The position numbers and the translations under genes were made by a program. The notes beneath the pieces were generated by a model. That model was not told where the DNA came from. It did not search any database and saw nothing but the letters and a program-made list of their open reading frames with translations. From assembly GCF_002850745.1 (NCBI RefSeq), contig NZ_KZ559469.1:261689-311835 (forward strand): a DNA stretch of 50,147 nucleotides. The letters run 5' to 3'. The stretch is from Nonomuraea indica (GTDB lineage Bacteria > Actinomycetota > Actinomycetes > Streptosporangiales > Streptosporangiaceae). Within the stretch, counting starts at the first letter, position 1. Every line of letters begins with the position of its first letter. Positions 16,310 through 24,319 of this stretch are shown in pieces.

Positions 16310-16738
16310 TCAGGCGAGCCGGACCACGGCGCGCGCCTTGGACAGCACCTGGGCGTCGCCCGACCGGGCCGTCAGGGCGACGACCACCCGCTGGTCCGTC
16401 AGCTTCTCCTCGACCACGCCGCTGACCGTGACGGTGGCCCCCTGGTCGTCGTCGGGCACGACCACCATGGACGAGAAGCGCACCCCGTAGTCGAGCACGG
16501 CTGCCGGGTCGCCCGCCCAGTCGGTGACGTACCGGCCGCCCTGCGCCATCGTGTACATCCCGTGCGCGATGACGTCGGGCAGCCCGACGGCCTTGGCGAA
16601 GCGCTCGTTCCAGTGGATGGGGTTGAAGTCGCCGGACGCCCCGGCGTACATCACCAGGTCCCTGCGGCGCACGGGGTAGTCCACGGCGGGGAGCTCCTGG
16701 CCCACCTCGACCTCGTCGTACTTCACCGTCGCCGTCAT
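16310..16738 (-). CDS. MaoC-family dehydratase (HadB-like)
   Basis: A 142-residue single hot-dog protein with the catalytic hydratase motif in ASGDFNPIHWNERFAKAVG (Asp and His both present) followed by DVIAHGMYTMAQGG. HadB-like proteins form the active subunit of a heterodimeric 3-hydroxyacyl-ACP dehydratase in fatty-acid synthesis. The ATG overlaps the stop of the upstream HadA-like gene (TGATG), so the two are translated together, as expected for a heterodimer. The rpmG-hadA-hadB order is common in actinobacteria. Confidence 0.88.
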   Translation of the reverse strand: MTATVKYDEVEVGQELPAVDYPVRRRDLVMYAGASGDFNPIHWNERFAKAVGLPDVIAHGMYTMAQGGRYVTDWAGDPAAVLDYGVRFSSMVVVPDDDQGATVTVSGVVEEKLTDQRVVVALTARSGDAQVLSKARAVVRLA

Positions 16739-17187
16739 CAGGCCGCCCCTCCGCGCTCGATGATCGTGTTGTAGGTGCTGCAGACCGGCTCGCCGGCCAC
16801 GGTGGTGACGTCGCTGCGGACCGTCAGCAGCTCGTTGCGCCCGGCGGTGCGGATGTCGGTGATCGTCGCGGTGGTGACCAGCTCGTCACCGGCGTAGACG
16901 GGCCGGGTGTACTCGAAGCGCTGCTCGCCGTGCACGACCATGGCGAGGTTCAGGCCGAGGTCGGGGTCCGTCAGCGCCTCGCCGCCGCTCTGCAGGCTGA
17001 ACACGATGGGGAAGGTCGGCGGCGCGACCACGTCGGGGTGGCCGGCCGCCCGGGCGGCGTCGCGGTCGCGGTAGATGGGGTTGGGGTCGCCGATCGCCGC
17101 GGCGAACTCCTTGATCTTCACCCGGCTGACCTCGTACGGGGCGCCGGCCTGATAGGTCCGCCCCACGAAGTCACGATTCAAGGCCAT
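16738..17187 (-). CDS. MaoC-family N-terminal domain protein (HadA-like)
   Basis: A 149-residue hot-dog protein, NRDFVGRTYQAGAPYEVSR, IGDPNPIYRDRDAARAAG, PDVVAPPTFPIVFSLQSGG, VVHGEQRFEYTRPVYAGDEL. The position of the catalytic histidine is Tyr (NPIY), so this is the non-catalytic, substrate-holding partner of the HadB-like protein with which it is translationally coupled. The start chosen has GGGAG 7 bases upstream and gives the usual N-terminus; a longer in-frame reading to 17304 would add an unlikely 39 residues. Confidence 0.87.
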   Translation of the reverse strand: MALNRDFVGRTYQAGAPYEVSRVKIKEFAAAIGDPNPIYRDRDAARAAGHPDVVAPPTFPIVFSLQSGGEALTDPDLGLNLAMVVHGEQRFEYTRPVYAGDELVTTATITDIRTAGRNELLTVRSDVTTVAGEPVCSTYNTIIERGGAA

Positions 17188-17306
17188 CTGTGCTCCCTCG
17201 CGTGTCCTGCGCCCGTTTGAGCCAGACGCTAACAGAACAAGGTTCGGCTGTCTCCGGGCATGGTCACGATTTTGCCCGGGGCCGAGGGAGGGACCCGCAG
17301 ACACGA

Positions 17307-17340
17307 CAAACCGGCGCGCTCGATCGAGGGCGCCGGTTGT
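17307..17340 (-). terminator. Hairpin downstream of rpmG
   Basis: ACCGGCGC (17310-17317) pairs with GCGCCGGT (17330-17337), with outer ACA/TGT pairs and an inner CTCGATCGAG palindrome. On the minus strand the stem ends in GGTTTGT. It lies about 50 bases after the rpmG stop and is probably its terminator. Confidence 0.6.
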
Positions 17341-17391
17341 GCGATGGGAAACCAGGCAGTGCTGCCCGGCGAGATCGCGCTCGGGAACGAG

Positions 17392-17556
17392 CTAGCGGGT
17401 CTCGCGGTGCGCGCGGTGCGTGCGGCAGTTGGGGCAGTACTTCTTCAGCTCAAGCCGATCCGGGTCGTTGCGCCGGTTCTTCCGCGTGATGTAGTTGCGG
17501 TGCTTGCACTCCTGGCAGGCCAGCGTGATCTTCGGCCTAACGTCGGTGGCAGCCAC
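17392..17556 (-). CDS. rpmG: 50S ribosomal protein L33 (zinc-binding type)
   Basis: A 54-residue basic ribosomal protein: [50 protein letters not shown]. Two CxxC pairs (CQEC and CPNC) make it the zinc-ribbon (C+) form, the type often backed up by a zinc-free paralog under zinc limitation. The GTG start has AAAGG about 9 bases upstream and gives the exact family length. It sits between a tRNA-Met gene and the HadAB-like pair. Confidence 0.96.
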   Translation of the reverse strand: MAATDVRPKITLACQECKHRNYITRKNRRNDPDRLELKKYCPNCRTHRAHRETR

Positions 17557-17598
17557 GTGGGAGTGCCTTTCTACGTTCGGGACTAGGACATGCCCATG

Positions 17599-17617
17599 CC
17601 CAGGTCGCGGACCTGGG
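17599..17617. other. Hairpin between tRNA-Met and rpmG
   Basis: CCCAGGTC (17599-17606), loop GCG, GACCTGGG (17610-17617) is a perfect 8-bp stem that can be extended by an imperfect GCCCAT/ATGGGGC arm. It lies 10 bases after the tRNA 3' end on the minus strand. It may be a terminator, or a processing signal if tRNA and rpmG share a transcript. Confidence 0.5.
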
Positions 17618-17626
17618 ATGGGGCAG

Positions 17627-17700
17627 TAGCGGAGGCCGGACTTGAACCGGCGACACAACGATTATGAGCCGTTTGCTCTGCCTGACTGAGCTACTCCGCC
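17627..17700 (-). tRNA. tRNA-Met (anticodon CAT)
   Basis: On the minus strand the cloverleaf is complete: acceptor GGCGGAG with CTCCGCT, D arm with AGCTCAGTCAGGCAGAGC, anticodon stem AACGG/TCGTT around loop CTCATAA, and T arm GCCGG-TTCAAGT-CCGGC. No CCA is encoded. CAT could also mark an Ile2 tRNA, but the arms look like elongator Met. Confidence 0.9.
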
Positions 17701-17927
17701 TGGAAGCCGGTGCGGAAAACGACCCGGCCCCGTAGAGGATACCCGAACCGGGAAGCACATCTGTACTTCGCCTGATCGGGCGAGGGTGCTCCCAGTATGC
17801 CTGAAGAGCACCCGACTGACGAACTCAACGACGACGGCCCCGCGGGCATTCCCCTGTGGGCTCACCGGCCGGCGCGGCCCGGCCGCCCGCGGGTCGGGGT
17901 CGGAGTGCGCGCCAGCGTACCAGCGCG

Positions 17928-18689
17928 TCACGGCGGGCGCGAACCGGCGCGGGCGCGCGGCGGCTCCGCACCCAGCGGCTCCCGCCCGTGCCCGGCCCCC
18001 TGGTCCGGCACCCGTTGCGCGGCGTCGTACGCGAACCCGCGCACGCGCTGCAGCCACCCCGCCGGACGCAGCCCCGGCGCGGGATGTCGGAGCGGGTTGA
18101 ACCGCGTCGGCGCAGCGGCGTCCGGCCGGGCCGGCGGGCGCAGCCGGACCTCGCCGAACATCTGCCACGGCCCCGACGGGGTCGCGACGAGGAGGTCCAG
18201 CAGGAGCGGCGCCCGCTCCACCTCGCGGGCCAGCACGTCGAACCTGGCCGGCAGGGGCCGGTCCGCCCGCGGGAGGCCGCCGAGCAGGACCCGCCGGCCG
18301 GCGACCTCGTACGGGAACAGGGAGCCGTACATGCCGGGCGCCCACCGGGTGGCGGGCCGCAGCAGGCGGCGGCCGAGCGTGGTGTGCCCGGTGGTGGCGA
18401 GGAGCAGCTCCGGGTGGAGACCCGCCTGCTCCCAGCGCAGGGCGACGCCGAGGATGTCGGGCAGCGGCGGCGGCAGCCCGGCGGAGCGCGACAGCCGGGC
18501 CGTCCCGCGCAGGACCGTCCGCTCGTCGAGGAACGGCGATCCCCAGGTCCGCCCCGTGCCGTGCAGGCGCAGCTCGGCGTCGAAGAGCAGCCCCGCCGGG
18601 TGCAGCGGCCGCCCTCGCCGCAGGTGTGCCGCCACGTTGAACGCGGCCCCCAGGGCCGTACCGGCTGCGGTGGTCAGCGACCGTGCCAT
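17928..18689 (-). CDS. Conserved hypothetical actinobacterial protein, distantly catalase-like
   Basis: A 253-residue protein. RTGRTWGSPFLDERTV, GTARLSRSAGLPPPLPDILG and LGVALRW recall a family found in actinomycetes whose order of elements (a strand ending in A-R-L-S-R-x-A-G-L-P, then D-I-L-G-V-A-L-R) resembles the core of heme catalases. The conserved catalase histidine and asparagine are not apparent in what I can see, so no activity is claimed. ATG 18689 was chosen because the upstream extension is non-conserved, Pro/Arg-rich sequence. The gene lies between tRNA-Thr and tRNA-Met on the same strand. The function is unknown. Confidence 0.65.
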   Translation of the reverse strand: MARSLTTAAGTALGAAFNVAAHLRRGRPLHPAGLLFDAELRLHGTGRTWGSPFLDERTVLRGTARLSRSAGLPPPLPDILGVALRWEQAGLHPELLLATTGHTTLGRRLLRPATRWAPGMYGSLFPYEVAGRRVLLGGLPRADRPLPARFDVLAREVERAPLLLDLLVATPSGPWQMFGEVRLRPPARPDAAAPTRFNPLRHPAPGLRPAGWLQRVRGFAYDAAQRVPDQGAGHGREPLGAEPPRARAGSRPP

Positions 18690-18864
18690 GGTCCCCCTCG
18701 CGACGCTCCCGGTCCTCCGAACCGGACCGCTACCCGAGGCGGGCGGCCGAAACCGCCCCACACCCGGAGCGCCAACGGAACCGGACCACCGCGTCAACCG
18801 GGGCGACCCACCGTCCGTCCTCTCTGCTGCCTTTGCCCCGGCACCTCCCGAGAGAAGGACTTCC

Positions 18865-19057
18865 ATGCGCTCAGCACGTCACAGCATCCTGGCCGCCGGT
18901 GTGGCCGCGGCGACCCTGCCCGCCATCGCCTCCGCGGCCCATGGGGCGGCTCCGGCGGTGCGGTTCACCAACCGCGGGCCTCTATCGGGGCAGCGACCTG
19001 AAGAAGATAGACACGTGCGCCTGGGGCCGGTCGAGCCGCGCCTACGTGACCTGTTGA
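18865..19057 (+). pseudogene. Frameshifted small secreted protein (candidate)
   Basis: From ATG 18865, after a GAGAAGGA ribosome site, a clean signal peptide is read: RSARHSILAAGVAAATLPA, then IASAAHGAAPAV. In this frame the following text becomes Arg/Pro-rich. In the next frame (+1) from about 18975 a protein-like end appears, GLYRGSDLKKIDTCAWGRSS followed by RAYVTC and a stop at 19055-19057, with two cysteines. One extra base (or two lost) near 18960-18980 would join them into a secreted peptide of about 60 residues. Either a real pseudogene or a sequencing error fits. Confidence 0.4.
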
Positions 19058-19206
19058 ACGGGATCGGGCGCGCAAGCGGGCCGCGGACAGCCGGGCCGGC
19101 GCGGCGCCCGGCGGCACCGTGCCGGCCTGGCGACCGCTGTCGCACCGCATGCGAAACGCCCGGCTCCGAATGATCTCGGACCGGGCGATTTCCTGCTCAG
19201 AATGCG

Positions 19207-19279
19207 AGCCCCCAAACGGAATCGAACCGTTGACCTTCTCCTTACCATGGAGACGCTCTGCCGACTGAGCTATAGGGGC
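19207..19279 (-). tRNA. tRNA-Thr (anticodon GGT)
   Basis: Minus-strand cloverleaf: acceptor GCCCCTA with TGGGGGC plus discriminator T, D arm AGCTCAGTCGGCAGAGC, anticodon loop ATGGTAA between TCTCC and GGAGA, and T arm AACGG-TTCGATT-CCGTT. The anticodon is GGT. No CCA is encoded. Confidence 0.92.
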
Positions 19280-19335
19280 CTGTCCGGCGCTGCGGACAGG
19301 TGTAACCATACACGCCCCTCAGCGATGATGCGAAC

Positions 19336-19539
19336 TCATCCGACCGCCTCGAACCCCCGCCGGGCGGGCAGCGCGATGACCTCGCACAGGTCGGCGAGAT
19401 CGACCAGCCGGGCCACCTGCGCGACGGACACGCAGTCGGCCACGAACCTGCCGTCACGGCTCACCCGTAGCACCTGACGGCCACCCTGCAGAGCCGGAAC
19501 GATCTCAAGGCCGTCGGGGCCGACCCATCGCCTGTCCAT
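19336..19539 (-). CDS. Small hypothetical protein (67 aa)
   Basis: A 67-residue protein: RRWVGPDGLEIVPALQGGRQ, VLRVSRDGRFVADCVSVAQV, ARLVDLADLCEVIALPARR. The alternating strands (GRQVLRVSRDGRFVADC) and a helix look like a small folded domain rather than chance translation. It lies 56 bases before the tRNA-Thr gene on the same strand. I do not recognise a named family. Confidence 0.65.
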   Translation of the reverse strand: MDRRWVGPDGLEIVPALQGGRQVLRVSRDGRFVADCVSVAQVARLVDLADLCEVIALPARRGFEAVG

Positions 19540-19612
19540 AGCGGCACAGATTAGCCCTCGGGTCTCTCATTTTTCGTCACGTGACCCCTGTCACACCGAT
19601 GACGCGGGCCGC

Positions 19613-20158
19613 TCAGAGCCGGTAGAAGCCCGCGAAGTCCTTGACGCGATGGATCGGGTCGACCCGCACGACGGCCCCCGTCTCGGGGGCGTTCACCATC
19701 TTCCCGCCGCCCAGGTAGATCCCGACGTGGTGCGTACGGATCCGCTCCTCCGTCACCGAGCCGAAGAAGACGAGGTCGCCGGGCAACGGCGAGCGCACCC
19801 GGCGCATCCGGCGCACGTGGTCGTCGGTGTTGCCCGGCCCGAGGACGTCGCGGCCGTGCGCGAGCGCGTACACCCACCGGGTGAAGCCGGAGCAGTCCAG
19901 CCCCACGGTCCGGGTGGCCGGGCAGGGCCGGATCCGGCCCGTGTAGCCGAGGCAGGTGCCCGTCGAGGGTCCCGGCTCGTCGGCGTGCCCGCCGCCCCAC
20001 GAGTAGACGACGCCGCGCTTCTCGACGTCGAGCGCGATGGCGACGACGGTCTCCGGCGGCGCGTACGGCCGCGGCGGCACCGACCCCGTCGCGGCCGCCA
20101 GGAGCGCGGCGACCGCGAGGGCGAAGCGGGGCCAGGCCGACCGGCGACGCACCGACAC
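19613..20158 (-). CDS. Secreted NlpC/P60 cell-wall peptidase
   Basis: A 181-residue protein with an N-terminal signal peptide (RRRSAWPRFALAVAALLAAA) and a single NlpC/P60 domain. The catalytic cysteine is in VGLDCSGFTRWVY and the histidine in HHVGIYLGGGKMVNAP; the PLPGDLVFFG strand precedes the His. Such enzymes cut D-Glu/meso-DAP peptide bonds of peptidoglycan outside the cell. An insertion (GTCLGYTGRIRPCPATRTV) with two cysteines lies just before the catalytic Cys and may form a disulfide. The GTG start has GGGGAG upstream. It follows the GH25 lysozyme gene by 56 bases on the same strand, so both may be one wall-remodelling unit. Confidence 0.9.
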   Translation of the reverse strand: MSVRRRSAWPRFALAVAALLAAATGSVPPRPYAPPETVVAIALDVEKRGVVYSWGGGHADEPGPSTGTCLGYTGRIRPCPATRTVGLDCSGFTRWVYALAHGRDVLGPGNTDDHVRRMRRVRSPLPGDLVFFGSVTEERIRTHHVGIYLGGGKMVNAPETGAVVRVDPIHRVKDFAGFYRL

Positions 20159-20214
20159 CGCGCCCGCTCCCCTCCCGCCGACAGCCTCCCTCCGGGAGAT
20201 CCTGCCTCACCCGG

Positions 20215-21237
20215 TTACGGGGCGCGCAGGTCCAGGTCGACGGTGCCGACGGCGAAGCGCATGCCGACCGCGCCCTTGGCCGAGCGGGGCCTGGTGGTGA
20301 ACGTGAAGGTGATCTTCCGGCCCCGCTTCAGCTCGGCGACCTCGCACCGCACCGCCGTGCCGCTGAACCTGCAGCCGGGGGCGCGCACCACGCGCTGCCC
20401 GCCGTACGCGCGACCGGAGATCGTGATCTTCGTCAACGGGTGCGGGCCGGTGTTGGCCACCGTGACGCTGTAGCGCCGGCGGTCCCTGGCCAACCCCGAG
20501 ACGGTCACCTCGGCGGGCGGGTGGGCCAGGTCCTCCAGCTCGGCCTGGGTGCCGTTGAACGAGTTCTGCCCGCCGGCGAGCGGCCCCTTGTCGGCCGACT
20601 GCCAGAACGTGTGCTTCGGCCACGCCTTGGGCAGCTCGCCCGGGTCGCTCCCCCAGCGCGCGATCCACAGCGGATTGGCCTTGAACGCCGTCGAGTCACC
20701 GGTGCAGGTGCGCCACCAGCTCGTGGTGGTGTAGATGATCGCGTGCCGCCCGGTGGCCGCGCGGTACCTGGTGGTGAACGCCTTGATCCAGGTGACCATG
20801 TCGGCCGGGGGGAGGTCGTAGCAGGCGTTCTTGCCGTTGCGGTCGCGGTAGGGGTTGTCCTCCAGGTCGAGGACGCCGGGCAGGGTCCGGCCGTCGGACC
20901 GCCAGGCGCCGCCGCCCGTCAGGAAGTGGTCGGCCTGGGCGGCGCCGTCCGACTCGTGCGGCTGGGCGAAGTGGTAGGCGCCGCGCAGCAGCCCGGCCGC
21001 CGCCGCGCCGTCGTACTGCGCGGCGAACGCGGGGTTGCGGTAGCCGGTGCCCTCGGTGGCGTGCACGAACGCGAACGTGCCGCCGCCGGACGCCACGGCG
21101 GCCCAGTCGACGTCACCGGTCCAGTTGCTCACGTCGACCCCGGTGAGCCCGTCCGCCGCGCGCGCCGCCTGCCCACTGCCGGCGAGCCCCGCCGCGACGA
21201 CCACGCCGGCCACTCCGTACCACCACCGAGATTTCAC
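20215..21237 (-). CDS. Secreted GH25 lysozyme (muramidase) with C-terminal beta domain
   Basis: A 340-residue secreted glycosidase that cuts the MurNAc-GlcNAc bond. The signal peptide is KSRWWYGVAGVVVAAGLAGS. The GH25 domain begins at GVDVSNWTGDVDW (Asp35) and carries the catalytic acidic pair in GVLDLEDNPY, with IIYTTTSWW and PLWIARWG as further family strands. After about residue 235 a beta-rich tail (VTVSGLARDRRRYSVTVANT, KITISGRAYGG) looks like a DUF11/CARDB-type wall- or self-binding module. The GTG start gives the signal peptide directly. A structured leader region lies upstream. Confidence 0.9.
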   Translation of the reverse strand: MKSRWWYGVAGVVVAAGLAGSGQAARAADGLTGVDVSNWTGDVDWAAVASGGGTFAFVHATEGTGYRNPAFAAQYDGAAAAGLLRGAYHFAQPHESDGAAQADHFLTGGGAWRSDGRTLPGVLDLEDNPYRDRNGKNACYDLPPADMVTWIKAFTTRYRAATGRHAIIYTTTSWWRTCTGDSTAFKANPLWIARWGSDPGELPKAWPKHTFWQSADKGPLAGGQNSFNGTQAELEDLAHPPAEVTVSGLARDRRRYSVTVANTGPHPLTKITISGRAYGGQRVVRAPGCRFSGTAVRCEVAELKRGRKITFTFTTRPRSAKGAVGMRFAVGTVDLDLRAP

Positions 21238-21309
21238 GTCGGGATCATCGCGGCCCCCGACATACCCCCGCAAGCCGTTCTCGTCCACCGTTATCGAAAA
21301 AACTCCGGA

Positions 21310-21398
21310 CGCGGGGAAAGCGCATTTCAGCGCACCGGGAAAGCCCGCGCACCCCTGTGGCCCGTTCCATTGTTTCCGCAGGTCACAGCTATTTGTGA
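21310..21398. promoter_or_regulatory. Structured leader and TCACA-N6-TGTGA site between divergent genes
   Basis: In the 276-base space 21238-21513 two signals are seen. CGCGGG (21310-21315) can pair with CCCGCG (21344-21349) enclosing an inner GCGC-ATTTCA-GCGC hairpin, in the leader of the GH25 gene. TCACA (21383-21387) and TGTGA (21394-21398) form a 6-spaced inverted repeat. I could not match the leader to the c-di-AMP riboswitch often found before wall hydrolases. Confidence 0.35.
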
Positions 21399-21513
21399 AC
21401 ACACCATTCGCGTTTGCCAAGCCGCGATTCCCGTGCGCAAGATGGCGGCGACCCACCCACCCCGGCACCCCTTCCCCCAGGGGTTGTTCGCCATGCCCGG
21501 AGGAGAACTTGCC

Positions 21514-22476
21514 ATGATCCACGCCCGGGGGCTGACCCGCGTGTTCACGATGAAGAAGAACGACCCCGTCGAGGCCGTCCGCGGCCTCGACCTCGACGTG
21601 GCGGCCGGCCAGCTGGTCGCCTTCCTGGGCCCGAACGGCGCGGGCAAGTCCACCACGCTGCGCATGCTCACCACCCTGCTGCCCCCGACGTCGGGCACCG
21701 CCGTCGTGGCCGGCCACGACGTGCGCCGCGAGCCCGCCAAGGTGCGCGGCCGCATCTGCTACGTCGGCCAGCGGAGCAGCGCCGGCGACAACTTCCTCGT
21801 CCGCGACGAGCTGGTCACCCAGGGACGCTGCTACGGCCTGCCCCCGCGGGAGGCGGGCCGGCGCGCCGACGAGCTGCTCGACCTGCTGGAGCTGCGGCCC
21901 ATGGCGCGGCGCAAGCCCGGCACCCTGTCCGGCGGCCAGCGCCGCCGCCTCGACATCGCGCTCGGTCTGGTGCACCGCCCGGTCCTGCTCTTCCTCGACG
22001 AGCCGTCCACCGGCCTCGATCCGCGGAGCCGCGCCGAGATCTGGTCGCACATCCTGCGGCTGCGCGAGGCGTACGGCACGACGCTCTTCCTGACCACCCA
22101 CTACCTGGAGGAGGCCGACAGCATGGCCGAACGGGTGGTGATCGTCAATGGCGGCCGCGTCATCGCGGATGGCACTGCCGACCGGCTGAAGACCGACCTG
22201 GCCGGCGACCACATCACGATCACCACCCGCACCGAGCCGGAGGCGGCCGCCTGCGCGGCGCTGGCCGGCGGCGCGGCCGGCGCCGAGGTCACCACCCAGG
22301 GCACGACCGTGCGGGTGCGGGTCGCCGACGCGCCCGCCGCCCTTCCCGACCTCCTGCGCGCGCTGGAGGGGGCCGGCATCAAGGCCACCAGCGCGGAGAC
22401 CACCCGACCCACACTCGACGACGTGTTCCTCACACTGACCGGGAGAAGCCTCACCGATGACGACGTTCCTTCGTGA
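21514..22476 (+). CDS. ABC exporter ATPase, DrrA-type
   Basis: A 320-residue ATPase subunit: Walker A GPNGAGKSTTLRML, signature LSGGQRRRLDIALGL, Walker B VLLFLDEPSTGLDP and switch histidine in FLTTHYLEEAD. The C-terminal extension (THSTRPTLDDVF-like: TSAETTRPTLDDVFLTLTGR) is typical of DrrA drug-resistance ATPases. The ATG at 21514 has AGGAG 8 bases upstream; an in-frame ATG 21 bases earlier lacks one. It overlaps the permease start by 20 bases, so the two subunits are co-translated. Substrate unknown; multidrug or lipid export is the usual guess for this family. Confidence 0.93.
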   Translation: MIHARGLTRVFTMKKNDPVEAVRGLDLDVAAGQLVAFLGPNGAGKSTTLRMLTTLLPPTSGTAVVAGHDVRREPAKVRGRICYVGQRSSAGDNFLVRDELVTQGRCYGLPPREAGRRADELLDLLELRPMARRKPGTLSGGQRRRLDIALGLVHRPVLLFLDEPSTGLDPRSRAEIWSHILRLREAYGTTLFLTTHYLEEADSMAERVVIVNGGRVIADGTADRLKTDLAGDHITITTRTEPEAAACAALAGGAAGAEVTTQGTTVRVRVADAPAALPDLLRALEGAGIKATSAETTRPTLDDVFLTLTGRSLTDDDVPS

Positions 22477-23200
22477 CACCGCCACCGTCCTCACCCGCGA
22501 GGCCAGGCCCTCGCTGCGCGAGCCGGTCGGGCTGCTGTTCGAGATGGGGCAGCCGCTGCTGTTCCTGTTCCTGTTCGGGTCGCTGCTGGACGGGGCGATC
22601 GGCTCGTCGTGGCAGTGGTTCGTGCCCGGCATCCTCGTGATGATGTGCCTGTCGGGGCCGATGGCGGCGGGCTACACGCTGCTGGTGGAGCTGATCGGCG
22701 GGTCGATGGAGCGGCTGATGGTCACGCCGGTCAACCGCACGGCCATGCTGGTGGGCCGGACGATGAAGGAGATGGCGGTCCTGCTGTGCCAGTCGGTGCT
22801 GATCATCGGGCTGGCGGTGCCGCTGGGCTTCCGGCTGCACCTGCCGGGCGTGCTGGCGGGGCTGGCGCTGCTCGTGCTGTTCGGGGTCGGGCTGGGCGCG
22901 CTGTCGTTCGTCCTGGCGTTCAGGTCGGCGCCCAGCGGCACGCTGTTCTACATCGTCACCCAGACGCTGCTCTTCCCGCTGCTCCTGCTGTCCGGCGTGC
23001 TGTTGCCGATGGACTCCGGGCCCGGCTGGCTGCGCGTGGTCGGGCAGCTCAACCCGGTCTCGTACGTCGTGGACGCGGAGCGCGCCCTGTTCGCGGGCCG
23101 CCTGACCGACCCGTCCGTCCTGTACGGCACGGCCGCCGCTGCCCTGGTCGCCGCCGTCGGCCTCGTCCTCGGCAACCGCGCCATGCGCAGGGGCGTGTAG
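22457..23200 (+). CDS. ABC-2 type exporter permease, DrrB-type
   Basis: A 247-residue membrane protein with six hydrophobic segments (PLLFLFLFGSLLDGA, FVPGILVMMCLSGPMAAGYT, LLCQSVLIIGLAVPLGF, VLAGLALLVLFGVGLGALSF, LFPLLLLSGVLLPM, LVAAVGLVLGNRAM). The QLNPVSYVVDAERALF stretch after the fifth helix is the ABC-2 family signature. It is the transmembrane partner of the overlapping ATPase gene. It ends 8 bases before the convergent antiporter gene, with no terminator visible between. Confidence 0.92.
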   Translation: MTTFLRDTATVLTREARPSLREPVGLLFEMGQPLLFLFLFGSLLDGAIGSSWQWFVPGILVMMCLSGPMAAGYTLLVELIGGSMERLMVTPVNRTAMLVGRTMKEMAVLLCQSVLIIGLAVPLGFRLHLPGVLAGLALLVLFGVGLGALSFVLAFRSAPSGTLFYIVTQTLLFPLLLLSGVLLPMDSGPGWLRVVGQLNPVSYVVDAERALFAGRLTDPSVLYGTAAAALVAAVGLVLGNRAMRRGV

Positions 23201-23208
23201 CCGGGGCC

Positions 23209-24300
23209 TCAGGGGCTGACCGCGAGGAACAGGAACGACGCGAACAACACGAGGTGCACCCCGCTCTGCAGCAACGTGGCCCGCCCCGGCACCACGGTGA
23301 GGGTCGTGACGACGAACGTCAGGCCCAGCAGCACCATGTGCGTGCCGCCCAGCCCGAGCACCAGCGGTCCCTGCAACCAGATGGACGACACCGCGATGGC
23401 CGGGATCGTCAGGCCGATGCTGGCCATCGCGGAGCCGAGGGAGAGGTTGAGGCTCACCTGGATGTGATCGCGCCGGGCGGCCCGGACGGCGGCGAGGGTC
23501 TCCGGCAGCAGCACGAGCAGCGCGATCACCACGCCCACCACGGAGTGAGGCAGGCCGGCGGCGCGGACCGTCGTCTCGATGAACGGCGACTCCACCTTGG
23601 CCAGCCCGACGACCGACACGAGCGCCACCAGCAGCATCCCGAGACTGACCAGCGTGGTCCGCGTGCTCGGAGTGGGCGCGTGTTCCTCCTCGCCGGCCGG
23701 CCGGCCCTCTCTGGGGACGGGCAGGAAGTAGTCGCGGTGCCGCACGGTCTGGGTGAGCACGAACAGCCCGTACAGGGCGAGCGACACCACCGCCGCGAAG
23801 CCGAGCTGGGCGGGCGAGAAGGCGGGCCCCTTCGCGCTGGTGGTGAACGTCGGCAGGACGAGACTGAGGGTGCTCAGCGTGGCGACGGTCGCGAGGGCGC
23901 CGCCGCTCCCCTCGGCGTTGAACAGCGCCGTCCGCCGCCGCAGGGTGCCGGTGAGCAGCGACAGCCCGATGATGCCGTTGCACGTGATCATCACCGCGGC
24001 GAACACGGTGTCGCGGGCCAGCGTCGCCGTCTGCTCACCGCCGGAGATCATCAGGCTCACGATGAGCGCCACCTCGATCACGGTGACCGCCACCGCGAGC
24101 ACCAGCGACCCGAACGGCTCGCCCACCCGGTGGGCGATCACCTCGGCGTGGTGCACGGCGGCCAGCACCGCTCCGGCCAGGACGACGGCCAGCACGATCG
24201 CCCCCGCCACCGGCAGTTCGCGCCCCCACGACAGCGCGAGCGCCAGGAGGGCCAGCACGGGTACGCCGGCAGTCCACCATTGCGCGAGGTAACGGGTCAT
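23209..24300 (-). CDS. Calcium/proton antiporter, ChaA-type
   Basis: A 363-residue CaCA-superfamily exchanger with 10-11 membrane helices and the two inverted alpha repeats: AVTVIEVALIVSLMISGGEQ with FAAVMITCNGIIGLSLL in the first half and VVIALLVLLPETLAAVRAAR with LNLSLGSAMASIGLTIPAIA in the second. The acidic residues in these repeats bind the cation. Members exchange Ca2+ (or Na+/K+) for protons. It begins 19 bases after the TetR gene on the same strand, so the regulator probably controls it as an operon. Confidence 0.87.
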   Translation of the reverse strand: MTRYLAQWWTAGVPVLALLALALSWGRELPVAGAIVLAVVLAGAVLAAVHHAEVIAHRVGEPFGSLVLAVAVTVIEVALIVSLMISGGEQTATLARDTVFAAVMITCNGIIGLSLLTGTLRRRTALFNAEGSGGALATVATLSTLSLVLPTFTTSAKGPAFSPAQLGFAAVVSLALYGLFVLTQTVRHRDYFLPVPREGRPAGEEEHAPTPSTRTTLVSLGMLLVALVSVVGLAKVESPFIETTVRAAGLPHSVVGVVIALLVLLPETLAAVRAARRDHIQVSLNLSLGSAMASIGLTIPAIAVSSIWLQGPLVLGLGGTHMVLLGLTFVVTTLTVVPGRATLLQSGVHLVLFASFLFLAVSP

Positions 24301-24319
24301 GTGCAGCGTGATGCCCTTT

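Noticed and set aside
17797..17927. Rightward frame starting MPEEHPTDELNDDGP just after tRNA-Met
   Set aside because: The first ~25 codons look protein-like, but the frame then becomes Arg/Gly-rich antisense of the gene at 17928-18689, and there is no ribosome site. It could be a gene stump, but the evidence is too thin.
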